From NCBI RefSeq assembly GCF_030252345.1, contig NZ_CP126980.1:124001-188000 (forward strand): a stretch of DNA of 64,000 bases. The letters are read 5' to 3'. The translations under genes were made by a program, and so were the position numbers. Under the pieces are notes generated by a model. It was not told the DNA's origin and made no database searches. It saw only the letters and a list, made by a program, of their open reading frames with translations. The DNA is from Actinoplanes oblitus. Lineage in GTDB: Bacteria; Actinomycetota; Actinomycetes; Mycobacteriales; Micromonosporaceae. Below, piece after piece: positions 42,127 through 49,787 of this stretch. Every line of letters begins with the position of its first letter. Within the stretch, counting starts at the first letter, position 1.

Positions 42127-42159
42127 TTTCGGGAGCTGATGGGCGTACCGAAAGCGGGG

Positions 42160-43383
42160 TTAGATCTTGGTGATGTGGAGGCTGCGCCAGTCGACGAACT
42201 TGAAGTTGGTGCTGGTGCGGCCGCCGTCGGGGGTGTTCTCGCCGTCGTGGAGGACCAGCAGGCCCTTCGGGTAGCCGGGGAGGGCGACCGAGGTGGCGGC
42301 GGCGCCGTCGGAGTGCTGGACGCCGTCGACGCGGGGGCCGTCGGTGACGGCGAAGAGGGTGACCGGGCGGTTGGTGCGGCGGTCGTAGACGTAGAACGTG
42401 CTGTCGCCCTGGCTGGAAACGATCAGGTAGCCGTCGCGCTTGCCGGTGGCGTAGAGCGTGGTGCCTTCGACGTCCGCGGTGATCCGGCCCCCGAAGCCGG
42501 GGTCGTTCGCGGAGTCCAGCACGCACTCCTCGGCGTCGGCGTCCCAGGTCGCCGGCACGCCGTACTCTTTGACCTTCTCGACGATCCGCGGGATGCTGCC
42601 GAACGTGCCGCCCTTCAGATCGATCCTCCAGAGGGCGACGTCCTCCTGCGCGGCGTAGAGCACGCCCGCCTCGGCGTCCACCACCATGCCCTCGACCTGC
42701 GGGCCCTCACCCGGCTCGGCGCACGGTGACCAGGTGCCGCCGTTCGGCAGGCGGAACGAGCTCGGCAGGTCCAGGGTGTCCGAGGTGCGGTAGGTGACCT
42801 TGCCGTGCCGCTCCTCCAATCGGAAGATGCCGAGCCGGGTGCTGTGCCGGCGGCTGACCACGGCGTACCGGTCATAGGTGGCCAGGCCGTAACCGGTGGC
42901 CTGCTCCTCGACCTCGGCCTGGTCCTTCGAGAAGAGCAGCGGGACGTCCGCCGAGGTGACGTCGATCAGGCCGGCCGCGGTGATCCGGTAGATGCGCAGC
43001 TTGTCCAGGCCGCGGTCGGTGACGACGGCCAGGTCGACCTTCTGGTTGCCGAGCTTGAAGCCGGAGATGAGGTCGACGTTGTTGAAGCGTCCGCCGTCCG
43101 GCGTCGCGATCGTCTGGACCTCGCGGCCGGTGAGGTCGTAGACCCGCAAGCCGCCGTTCTTGGCCGTGCCGATCACCAGGCTGCGGGCCTTGTTCGCCGG
43201 GTTGACCCAGATCGCGGGATCGTCGGCGTCGGCATTACCGCCGGCCTCGTCGTGGTACAGGGCCGGGGTCTCGACCTTGGCGGTGATCTCACGGGCCGGT
43301 CGGCGCTCGGAGCCGTAGGCCGGTACGCCCGCGGCCAGCGTAGTCAGCGCTACGAGTGCGGCGATTCCGGAAGTACGTTGCAT
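42160..43383 (-). CDS. Secreted beta-propeller phytase (3-phytase)
   Basis: This 407-residue protein has a signal peptide (TSGIAALVALTTLAAGVPAYG) and the body of a Bacillus-type beta-propeller phytase. Blocks are DADDPAIWVNPANKARSLVIGTAKNGGL, DLAVVTDRGLDKLRIYRI, GPQVEGMVVDAEAGVLYAAQEDVALWRID and the C-terminal DGVQHSDGAAATSVALPGYPKGLLVLHDG. These enzymes need calcium and release phosphate from phytate outside the cell. ATG 43383 is chosen with AGGGA 11 bases upstream; GTG 43392 is the alternative. A Pho-box-like triple repeat lies at 43491-43517. Confidence 0.92.
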   Translation of the reverse strand: MQRTSGIAALVALTTLAAGVPAYGSERRPAREITAKVETPALYHDEAGGNADADDPAIWVNPANKARSLVIGTAKNGGLRVYDLTGREVQTIATPDGGRFNNVDLISGFKLGNQKVDLAVVTDRGLDKLRIYRITAAGLIDVTSADVPLLFSKDQAEVEEQATGYGLATYDRYAVVSRRHSTRLGIFRLEERHGKVTYRTSDTLDLPSSFRLPNGGTWSPCAEPGEGPQVEGMVVDAEAGVLYAAQEDVALWRIDLKGGTFGSIPRIVEKVKEYGVPATWDADAEECVLDSANDPGFGGRITADVEGTTLYATGKRDGYLIVSSQGDSTFYVYDRRTNRPVTLFAVTDGPRVDGVQHSDGAAATSVALPGYPKGLLVLHDGENTPDGGRTSTNFKFVDWRSLHITKI

Positions 43384-43612
43384 GGTCTGCACGATCCCTG
43401 ATCTACCTGTCTTCCGGGTGGCCGGAGACTGAACAGGCCACCCACCCGTGATCCACTTGTGATCTTGGATGGTCCGCAGTCCCGCCAGGTCGTTATCCGG
43501 CCGTTATGAAGCGTTCCGAACCCGCGTCGCGAACCGCGCATCGCATCTGATGACAGCAATACGGGGAGCTTCGAAAGAGGAAGACATGACACGGCGTGGA
43601 CGAGCACGGCTG

Positions 43613-44935
43613 CTACGAGCGGGTCACCCGGAGCGTGCGCAGTATGTCGTCGGTGCGGTCGGCCTCGTCGTCCTGCCGGATCTGAAGGTAGACGCCGCGG
43701 CCACCGGGGCCGGTCAGCAGCACCTCGGTGTACGAGAGGGCGGTGCCGGCACAACCGGTCCAGCGCCGGGCCGACCCGCTCAGCTCGCCGGCCGAGACCC
43801 GCCGATCCGGCTGCCGGGTGCAGGAGCCGTGCACCGGCAGGGTGGCGTCCACCGGTTCCCGGATCCACCGGCCGGCGCCGGCCAGAACGGCCGGCGAGGC
43901 GGCCGCCGGATCGATCAGATCGGCGCCGACCTGGAGCCCGGGCTGTCCGCCGGCGGGCAGGCCGATCGACGCCGGGTCCCAGCCGCCGTCACGCAGTTGC
44001 CGGGACCAGGACGAGGGCACCGCGACCGACACGACGCCGTCCGCGGAACCGACCCGGGTCCAGCCGGGCGGGGTGCCGCCCGGGACCGCCGCTCCACCGG
44101 CCGCGGCCAGGGCGGCCAGGCACACGACCGCCCCGGCGACGCGGGCCAGCCGGCGGCTCGGGGAGGTGCTCAGCGCCTCGGCGAACGCGGCGGCGGTGGG
44201 CCAGCGGCGATTCCGGTCCGGGTCGAGGGCGCGGAGCACCGCCCGGTCGATCTGCCGGGAAACACCGGGACGCAGCTTGGACGGCGCGGCCACCGCACCG
44301 GGCCGGGGCGGCTTGCCGGTCAGCATCTCGTAGGTCAGGGCGCCTATCGCGTGCACGTCGACGCGGACGTCCAGGCCGCCGCCCGGCAGGCTCTGCTCCG
44401 GCGCCATGTAGCCGGGCGTGCCGGCCACCACGGTGAACCCGGAGGCCTGCGCGATCTCCTTGGCCAGTCCGAGATCGGCGACCAGCACCCGCTCGTCGCC
44501 GCGGACCGTGTCGAAGAGCACGTTCGACGGCTTCAGGTCGCGGTGCAGCACCCCGGAGTCGTGCAGGACGGTCACGGCCCGGGCGATGTCGGAGGCCGTG
44601 CGCAGGGCTGCCCCGATCGGCATCGGCCCGCCGGCCAGGCGGTCGGCCAGCGTGCCACCGGCCGCGTAGGTCATCACCTGGTACGGCCGGCCGTCCGGCA
44701 GCTCGCCGAAGTCGTGCACCCGGACCAGCCGTTCCGAATCGGCCCGGCGCAACACCTGGGCCTCCTGCTCGAACCGGGCCCGGACATCCGGGTGGTGCGC
44801 CCAGTTGTCGGCCAGCACCTTGATGGCCACCTGGGACTCGAGAACGTCGTCCTCGGCCAGCCACACCGTGGCGAACGCGCCGGAGCCGAGGCGTCCGGTG
44901 ACTCGGTATCTACCGATCGTGGTTGGCGCGGGCAC
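43613..44935 (-). CDS. Membrane Ser/Thr protein kinase
   Basis: This 440-residue protein has an N-terminal kinase domain (residues 7-255): GRLGSGAFATVWLAEDD as P-loop, VAIKVL with the catalytic Lys, HRDLKPSNVLF as catalytic loop, DLGLAKEI in place of DFG, and GTPGYMAPEQ as activation segment end. One membrane helix (ARVAGAVVCLAALAAAGG) follows near residue 280, then an extracytoplasmic domain of about 140 residues with two or more Cys (GSCTRQPD, TGCAGT). The start GTG 44935 has no ribosome site and lies inside a palindrome, with TAATAC just upstream, so translation may be leaderless. It is divergent from an ECF sigma gene across 42 bases. Confidence 0.93.
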   Translation of the reverse strand: MPAPTTIGRYRVTGRLGSGAFATVWLAEDDVLESQVAIKVLADNWAHHPDVRARFEQEAQVLRRADSERLVRVHDFGELPDGRPYQVMTYAAGGTLADRLAGGPMPIGAALRTASDIARAVTVLHDSGVLHRDLKPSNVLFDTVRGDERVLVADLGLAKEIAQASGFTVVAGTPGYMAPEQSLPGGGLDVRVDVHAIGALTYEMLTGKPPRPGAVAAPSKLRPGVSRQIDRAVLRALDPDRNRRWPTAAAFAEALSTSPSRRLARVAGAVVCLAALAAAGGAAVPGGTPPGWTRVGSADGVVSVAVPSSWSRQLRDGGWDPASIGLPAGGQPGLQVGADLIDPAAASPAVLAGAGRWIREPVDATLPVHGSCTRQPDRRVSAGELSGSARRWTGCAGTALSYTEVLLTGPGGRGVYLQIRQDDEADRTDDILRTLRVTRS

Positions 44936-44952
44936 GTTCGTATTATGAACGT
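44934..44952. promoter_or_regulatory. Palindrome in the kinase/sigma shared promoter
   Basis: ACGTTC and GAACGT, seven bases apart, form a 19-bp palindrome whose centre GTATTAT looks like a -10 on both strands. It covers the kinase start codon and lies 25 bases before the sigma gene. Confidence 0.5.
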
Positions 44953-44977
44953 CACTGCAACGGGGAGAAGTTGATCT

Positions 44978-45526
44978 ATGGCACGCGACGACGACCAGGA
45001 GGAACTCGCCCGGCGGGCGGCCGGCGGCGACCGGGTCGCGCTGGACACGCTGCTCGGCCGGATCCAGCCGTCGGTGCTGCGGCGATGCGCCCGGTTCCTG
45101 CCCTGCTATCAGGATGCCGAAGAGGCCTGCCAGGACGTGCTGCTGCAGGTGGCGCGGAACATCAGCAGATTCCGGGGGCAGTCGAAGTTCAGCACCTGGC
45201 TGCACGTGATCATCGCGAACAGTTCGCGGCAGACGTACCGGTCGCTGAAGCGGCGGGCGGTCGAGCAGGCACACGGGGTGCCGCCGATCGACGTGCCGGA
45301 CGCCCGTACCACCAGCGTCATCGCCGGCTCCCGGCTTGACCTGCTGGACGCCCTGGACCGGCTGGAGAACCGCAATGCCGACCTGGTCGGGCCGATCGTG
45401 CTGCGCGACATCTGCCAGCTCGACTACCGCGAGATCGCCCAGCACCTGGGCATTCCGGAGGGGACCGTGAAATCCCGGATCCATCAGGGACGGGCCCGGG
45501 TGCGGGAGTATCTCGGCGCGGGTTGA
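44978..45526 (+). CDS. ECF-type RNA polymerase sigma factor
   Basis: This 182-residue sigma factor has region 2 (LRRCARFLPCYQDAEEACQDVLLQVARNISRFRGQSKFSTWLHVI, about residues 34-80) and region 4 (LRDICQLDYREIAQHLGIPEGTVKSRIHQGR, about 145-175). There is no anti-sigma gene beside it. The divergent membrane kinase suggests control by phosphorylation, as in kinase-linked ECF groups. The ribosome site is GGGGAGAAG, about eight bases before the ATG. One in-frame stop separates it from the downstream Ig-like frame. Confidence 0.93.
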   Translation: MARDDDQEELARRAAGGDRVALDTLLGRIQPSVLRRCARFLPCYQDAEEACQDVLLQVARNISRFRGQSKFSTWLHVIIANSSRQTYRSLKRRAVEQAHGVPPIDVPDARTTSVIAGSRLDLLDALDRLENRNADLVGPIVLRDICQLDYREIAQHLGIPEGTVKSRIHQGRARVREYLGAG

Positions 45527-45607
45527 TCGGGGGCGCGCGGCTCCGCCTCGCAAGGCATCAGCTGCCCCATCTTCGTTCCGGACGCGCTGACTGGCACCGC
45601 CATCGAC

Positions 45608-46804
45608 GTGACGGTTCGCGCCGTCGACACCGCAGGTAACCACGCCGACCTGATCACTCGGGTGCACGTCGTCGCGGTGACCTTGTCCGGCACACTCACG
45701 CCGAAGGCCGGAACAGCGATGCGTAGCGGACCCACGACCGCCACGCTGAGCGACATCCCTGCCGGGACAAGCAAGGTCGAGATGACGGATGGGCTCAACG
45801 GCGCCGTTCTCGCCACGCTCACTGCCGCGCCATGGGCCTTCACGTGGAACGCCGCCACGACCGCCGCCCCGCCGTGCTTCCGGCTCAGCGAAACGGCCGG
45901 CGACAGCACGACCTACTGCTCCAACTACGTCGTCTCCGACGAAGCTCCCGTGATCAACTCGGTATCGGTGTGGCACGAATTCGGCGGCGACCAGTTCGGC
46001 GGCAGGCAGGCCTGGTCCAGCCGGCTCGACCAGGGCAACGGCTGGATCGGCACCGACGGCACGATCACCTCGAACGCCACGGACAAGGTCGGCATCGATC
46101 ACACCGAGCTGTGGGTCGACGGCGTTCTCCGCAGCAGCATCACCGGGCGGTGGGCCTCCTTCCCGTGGCACGACGCGACGCGCGGAAAGACCTCCGCGAA
46201 CCTTGAGGTGCGCGTGACGAACCGGGTCGGCCTCACCACCATCAAGGCGTTTCGCCTGAATATCGACAATGCCGGGCCGGTGCTGCGGCTCACGCCGCGA
46301 AACGGCACGCTGCTGCGCGGCAACCAGGTCGTCGTGACCAGAACCGCGACCGACCAGCACCGGATCGTCCTGCCCGAGTCGGCCGGTTTCAGCTCCCAGA
46401 CGCAGCCCTCGCCGCTGTCGTACTGCGACGTCCTGACCCGGCGCGCGGACGGCGGGATCCTGTTGACCTTCTCGGTTCACGACGAGCTCGGTAACCCGTC
46501 CACGGTCAACAGCTGGGTGACCGTGGACACCACGAAAGCCACGGTGGCGTTCGCGAAGGCGCCGAAGAACAAGGCCAAGGTCAAGGGAACCGTCAAGATC
46601 ACCGCGTCGGCCAGCGACAGGTACGGCGTCGCCCGGGTCCAGCTGCTGGTCAACGGCAAGGTCGTCGCGACAGACACCACGGCGGCCTACAAGTTCTCGA
46701 TCAACACCAAGAAGTACGGCAAGAAGCTCAAGGTCCGGCTGCGGGCGTACGACCGGGCCGGCAACGTGACCACCACGTCGGCGCGTACCTGGTATAGCCA
46801 CTGA
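45608..46804 (+). CDS. Ig-like repeat protein, probably 5'-truncated
   Basis: This frame gives up to 398 residues with at least three bacterial Ig-like beta-sandwich repeats. Repeat ends recur as VRAVDTAGNHA, VTNRVGLTT, VHDELGNPS and LRAYDRAGN, and a basic last domain is KAKVKGTVKITASASDRYG. It has no signal peptide and starts inside a repeat; the in-frame bases before GTG 45608 (coding CPIFVPDALTGTAID) also look like Ig sequence. No ribosome site precedes the GTG. The frame is the same as the sigma gene's, with its TGA between. It is most likely the 3' part of a once larger surface protein gene. Confidence 0.6.
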   Translation: MTVRAVDTAGNHADLITRVHVVAVTLSGTLTPKAGTAMRSGPTTATLSDIPAGTSKVEMTDGLNGAVLATLTAAPWAFTWNAATTAAPPCFRLSETAGDSTTYCSNYVVSDEAPVINSVSVWHEFGGDQFGGRQAWSSRLDQGNGWIGTDGTITSNATDKVGIDHTELWVDGVLRSSITGRWASFPWHDATRGKTSANLEVRVTNRVGLTTIKAFRLNIDNAGPVLRLTPRNGTLLRGNQVVVTRTATDQHRIVLPESAGFSSQTQPSPLSYCDVLTRRADGGILLTFSVHDELGNPSTVNSWVTVDTTKATVAFAKAPKNKAKVKGTVKITASASDRYGVARVQLLVNGKVVATDTTAAYKFSINTKKYGKKLKVRLRAYDRAGNVTTTSARTWYSH

Positions 46805-46871
46805 TCTGACGCGTGATGGCCCGGTTTCGCTGGTCCAGCCAGCGCGCCATCGCGTGCTTCGCTCCGGGCGG

Positions 46872-47060
46872 TCATGGTGCATCGCCGTTTGCTGGAAGTC
46901 CCCAGCGGACCGGGCCACCCGCCAAGGCCCGCCCGGCGTCGAGCAGTGCTTCCCGCGTGGGGCGGGGCGTCCAGCCGGGCGTCTCGCGGGCGGCCACGTC
47001 GGAAACCCGCCGGACCACGTCGGCGCTGGGATTGGTGTGGTCGATGCGGGTGGCCCTCAT
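46872..47060 (-). CDS. Small protein or gene remnant of unknown function
   Basis: This 62-residue frame (MRATRIDHTNPSADVVRRVSDVAARE, later REALLDAGRALAGGPVRWG) has strong GC bias at third positions, which supports real coding. AGGAGG lies 12 bases before ATG 47060, and a TTG directly behind it is in frame. No family is recognised. The short length and neighbouring debris also fit a remnant of a larger gene. Confidence 0.4.
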   Translation of the reverse strand: MRATRIDHTNPSADVVRRVSDVAARETPGWTPRPTREALLDAGRALAGGPVRWGLPANGDAP

Positions 47061-47129
47061 GGGGACCAGCAACCTCCTGAGTCACCCTGCGGGGAAGGCT
47101 CCTTGCGGCCCCACCAGGTCGGGCCGTAC

Positions 47130-47300
47130 TCACAAGAGGCACTCGACGGTAGCGACGTCCATCTTCATGCCGCCCATCTCGGTGAGCTGCCCTCCCTCCG
47201 CGGTAGCGAAGCGGATGGCGCGGGTTCGACCGCGTCGCAACACGAAAGTCCAGGCTATGCCCGCAAAAGCTGCGGAGGTGGATATCGCGTAGGCTGGCCT
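47130..47300 (-). pseudogene. Possible C-terminal gene fragment
   Basis: An open minus-strand frame ends at 47130 with the coding-like TAEGGQLTEMGGMKMDVATV, preceded by a hydrophobic stretch AAFAGIAWTFVLRRGRTRA. There is no clear start. It lies between the 62-residue frame and the tRNA-Lys repeats and is probably a gene remnant. Confidence 0.25.
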
Positions 47301-47306
47301 GGAGTT

Positions 47307-47344
47307 GCCAGGTACTCTGGCCTGGCGTCGCCAGGTACTCTGGC
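47307..47344. repeat. Two 23-bp direct repeats before tRNA-Lys
   Basis: GCCAGGTACTCTGGC occurs at 47307 and 47330. Each copy is itself a hairpin (GCCAG/CTGGC). The array ends seven bases before the tRNA-Lys 5' end. Confidence 0.75.
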
Positions 47345-47351
47345 GCGCTGC

Positions 47352-47426
47352 GGGCTGCTAGCTCAATGGCAGAGCTGAGGACTTTTAATCCTTAGGTTCG
47401 GGGTTCGAATCCCCGGCGGCCCACCA
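47352..47426 (+). tRNA. tRNA-Lys (TTT)
   Basis: This is a 75-base cloverleaf with encoded CCA. The acceptor stem is GGGCTGC/GCGGCCC with one G-G/T-type mismatch, the anticodon loop CTTTTAA (TTT) is closed by GAGGA/TCCTT, and the T loop is TTCGAAT. Confidence 0.95.
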
Positions 47427-47437
47427 TTCTTTACCTG

Positions 47438-47455
47438 GGGAAACGCTGTTTCCTC
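47438..47455 (+). terminator. Short hairpin after tRNA-Lys
   Basis: GGGGAAAC pairs with GTTTCCTC around GCT with minor mismatch, 12 bases after the tRNA. The rest of 47456-47699 shows no gene that I can support. Confidence 0.5.
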
Positions 47456-47699
47456 ATCGATTTCGCCGTTGTGGGTGGCTTCGTTTCCGGGGAGCGGAGC
47501 TACCTGGCAGCGACTCGGCTGGCCCGCCGGATGCGCGTCGCACCAGGGCGGCGGCTTCAGCGCACGACGACCTCCGCCGTCTTTTAGCCGGCCTTGAGGT
47601 CGGGCGGCGAAAGGTTCCGGTTGCCCCCGTCCTCCGGTCCGGGCTGCCCTCTGGCCAGCGCACGGCCTCTTCCCGACCACCACCAGCCCTGCCTTGATC

Positions 47700-47743
47700 A
47701 TCAACTTTTGTTGACGGCGATCTTGCTATCAACTAAAGTTGAT
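47700..47743 (+). promoter_or_regulatory. Twin-operator leaderless promoter of the HTH/Clp-N pair
   Basis: TTGACG (47711-47716) and TAAAGT (47734-47739) are spaced by 17 bases, and transcription would start about at the ATG 47747. Two copies of ATCAAC-N4-GTTGA(T/C) lie at 47700-47715 and 47728-47743. The first covers the -35 and the second covers the -10. This arrangement fits self-repression by the encoded HTH protein. Confidence 0.7.
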
Positions 47744-47746
47744 GAC

Positions 47747-47962
47747 ATGGTCGAGTTCCCATCACCGGAGGATCCGGAGGCCGCGCTCGCTGCCGTCGTG
47801 GCGCTGCGACGTCTCGCCAACCAGCTGGAGCGCGACGCGGTCGAGCACGCGCTGCGGCAGGGATGGACGTGGGCCCACATCGGTCAGGCACTCGGCATCA
47901 GCGCCCAAGCCGCCCACAAGAAGCTCGCCCAGAAGGTCGCACAGGAGAGAGACGCCAAGTGA
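47747..47962 (+). CDS. Small helix-turn-helix regulator
   Basis: This 71-residue protein is an N-terminal helix (DPEAALAAVVALRRLANQLERDAVEHAL) joined to an HTH, RQGWTWAHIGQALGISAQAAHKKLAQKV. No effector domain is present. It probably represses its own promoter through the two ATCAAC palindromes. There is no ribosome site, consistent with a leaderless message starting at ATG. Its stop overlaps the Clp-N gene start (GTGA). Confidence 0.85.
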   Translation: MVEFPSPEDPEAALAAVVALRRLANQLERDAVEHALRQGWTWAHIGQALGISAQAAHKKLAQKVAQERDAK

Positions 47963-48459
47963 AGCTTCCTCGTCCCATCCAGGACATGCGCACCATCAAG
48001 ACGCTGCTCACCGCGGCGGAGTCCGAGGCGCAGCGCGCCGGTGACGACCTGCCCGGCCCGGAGCATCTCCTGCTGGCCGCGTTCGACCTGCCCGACGGCA
48101 CGGCGCGGCTCGCGTTCGAGCGGGCCGGGGCCGACCCGGCCGGGTTCCGGGCGGCGGTCAACGACGCGCACCGGCAGGCGATCCATGACCTCGGCGTGCA
48201 GGTCACCGGCTCGGACCGGGCGCTTCCCGAGGCTGCCCCGGCCACCGGGCCCTATCGGCTGACCGCGCCCGGCCAGGAGGTCTTCCAAGCCGCGGTGCGG
48301 CTGGCGAAGGAGAGCCCACGGTCGCCGCTGCGCGGTGCGCATGTCGTCGCCGCGATCGGCGGGCAGGAACGCGGCACCGTGACCCGGGCGCTGCGCACAC
48401 TCGGCGTCGACCGCGCCGCGCTGGCCACCGCCGCCGGCGAGGTCCTCACCGAGCGGTGA
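47959..48459 (+). CDS. Clp N-terminal-domain protein without ATPase
   Basis: This 166-residue protein carries two Clp-N-type helical repeats: TIKTLLTAAESEAQRAGDDLPGPEHLLLAAFD near residues 13-45, and a second, YRLTAPGQEVFQAAVRLAKE...LRGAHVVAAI, near 98-135. In ClpA/ClpC this domain binds substrates or adaptors. Here the AAA+ part is missing, so it may act as an adaptor or sensor. GTG 47959 overlaps the HTH gene stop. Confidence 0.87.
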   Translation: MKLPRPIQDMRTIKTLLTAAESEAQRAGDDLPGPEHLLLAAFDLPDGTARLAFERAGADPAGFRAAVNDAHRQAIHDLGVQVTGSDRALPEAAPATGPYRLTAPGQEVFQAAVRLAKESPRSPLRGAHVVAAIGGQERGTVTRALRTLGVDRAALATAAGEVLTER

Positions 48460-48539
48460 GCTCGGCCTCCCGGGCCGCTCGGAGGACGGCGCGGACGCCA
48501 TCCCGGCCAGACCGGAGAATCCTGACGGAAGGACATTTC

Positions 48540-49622
48540 ATGAAACACCGTCTCCTGGCCGTCGCCATGGTCGGGATCCTCGGCGCCGGCGGGTGCGAGA
48601 CGACATCGACATCCGAGGCGGCCCCGGCGACGTCCACCGCCGCCGACCGCCCCGGCCAGAGCGACCGGCTCCTGGCGCAAGCGTTGAAGGCCGACCAGCC
48701 CGGCTGCTCCGCCGCTGTCGGGTCCGACGGCACGGTCGTCTGGTCCGGCGCCCGCGGCGTCGCCGACATCGCCACCGGACGGCCGCTCACGACCACGTCG
48801 GTCTTCGACATCGCCTCGGTCTCGAAACAGTTCACCGCCACCGCGGTCCTCCTTCTCGCCGGTGCCGGCGAGCTGGCCCTGACCGATCCGGTCAGCAAGT
48901 ACGTGCCGGGCCTGCCGGAGTGGGCCCGGACCGTTACCGTCGACCACCTCTTGCACCACACCAGCGGCATCGCTGACTACACGCATCTGCTCACCGCCGC
49001 CGGTCACGCCCTCACCGAGCCCGCGACGCAGCGGCAGGCCCTGGACGCGATCGCCGGGGCACCCCGGCCCTCCCCAGGCGCGTTCGCCTACTCCAACTCC
49101 AACTACGTGCTGCTCGCCGAAGTGGTGGCGGCCGCCTCCGGCCAACCGCTGCCACAGTTCCTTCAGGCACGGGTCTTCCGCCCGCTGCGGCTGGCGATGA
49201 CGCTGGCACCCGCGGCACACGGCCCGCAGACCGCGGTGCCGTACACCATGCTGCCGGACCGCACATGGCAGCCGGCCGGATCCGCATGGACCCAGATCGG
49301 CGACGGGTCGATCCAGACCACCCCGAGTGAACTGGTGCGCTGGGCCGACAACTACCGCACCGCGGCCGTCGGCGGCGACGCCCTCCGCCGGGCGCGACTC
49401 GACCGCGCCGTCCCGACCGGCCTGCCCGACGGGTCGAAATACGGGGCGGGGATCACCGTCCACCCGGACGGCACCCTGAGCCATGAGGGCGGCTGGGCCG
49501 GCTACGCGACCCTGTTCGGCATCACCGCCGACCGCCACACCGCCATCGCTGTCAGCTGCAACGCCGCCGAAGCCGACATCGCCGCCGTGGCCACCGGCCT
49601 GCGTGACATCTGGACCCGCTGA
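48540..49622 (+). CDS. Serine hydrolase lipoprotein (class C beta-lactamase/DD-peptidase family)
   Basis: This 360-residue protein has a lipobox LGAGGC with Cys19, so it is anchored to the outer face of the membrane. The nucleophile motif S93-V-S-K96, the Tyr motif YSNSNYVLLAE and the third motif as HEGGWAGYA (in place of KTG) are present. Substrates may be peptidoglycan peptides, beta-lactams or esters. GGAAGGA lies seven bases before the ATG. It follows the Clp-N gene after 80 bases. Confidence 0.9.
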   Translation: MKHRLLAVAMVGILGAGGCETTSTSEAAPATSTAADRPGQSDRLLAQALKADQPGCSAAVGSDGTVVWSGARGVADIATGRPLTTTSVFDIASVSKQFTATAVLLLAGAGELALTDPVSKYVPGLPEWARTVTVDHLLHHTSGIADYTHLLTAAGHALTEPATQRQALDAIAGAPRPSPGAFAYSNSNYVLLAEVVAAASGQPLPQFLQARVFRPLRLAMTLAPAAHGPQTAVPYTMLPDRTWQPAGSAWTQIGDGSIQTTPSELVRWADNYRTAAVGGDALRRARLDRAVPTGLPDGSKYGAGITVHPDGTLSHEGGWAGYATLFGITADRHTAIAVSCNAAEADIAAVATGLRDIWTR

Positions 49623-49787
49623 CCAGCAGCACGTCCGGTTCCGCCGGCCGGCACCGCGTCCGGCTCCGTCGGCCTGGCCCCCTTCCGGACCGCCGACCGG
49701 CACGGTTTTCCGGCCCGCCGACGTGCGTCACGCCTTATGGTGCACCCCACGGATTCCCGGTACGGCACCGAACCGCCCCGCTCCTAA

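Noticed and set aside
43469..44974. Plus-strand open frame of 501 codons through the kinase gene
   Set aside because: The kinase motifs on the minus strand are all present. The frame is a shadow, although its start signal is noted separately.
44936..46918. N-terminal extension of the kinase frame to 46918
   Set aside because: The extra 660 codons run antisense to the sigma factor and Ig-like genes. The kinase domain starts right at GTG 44935.
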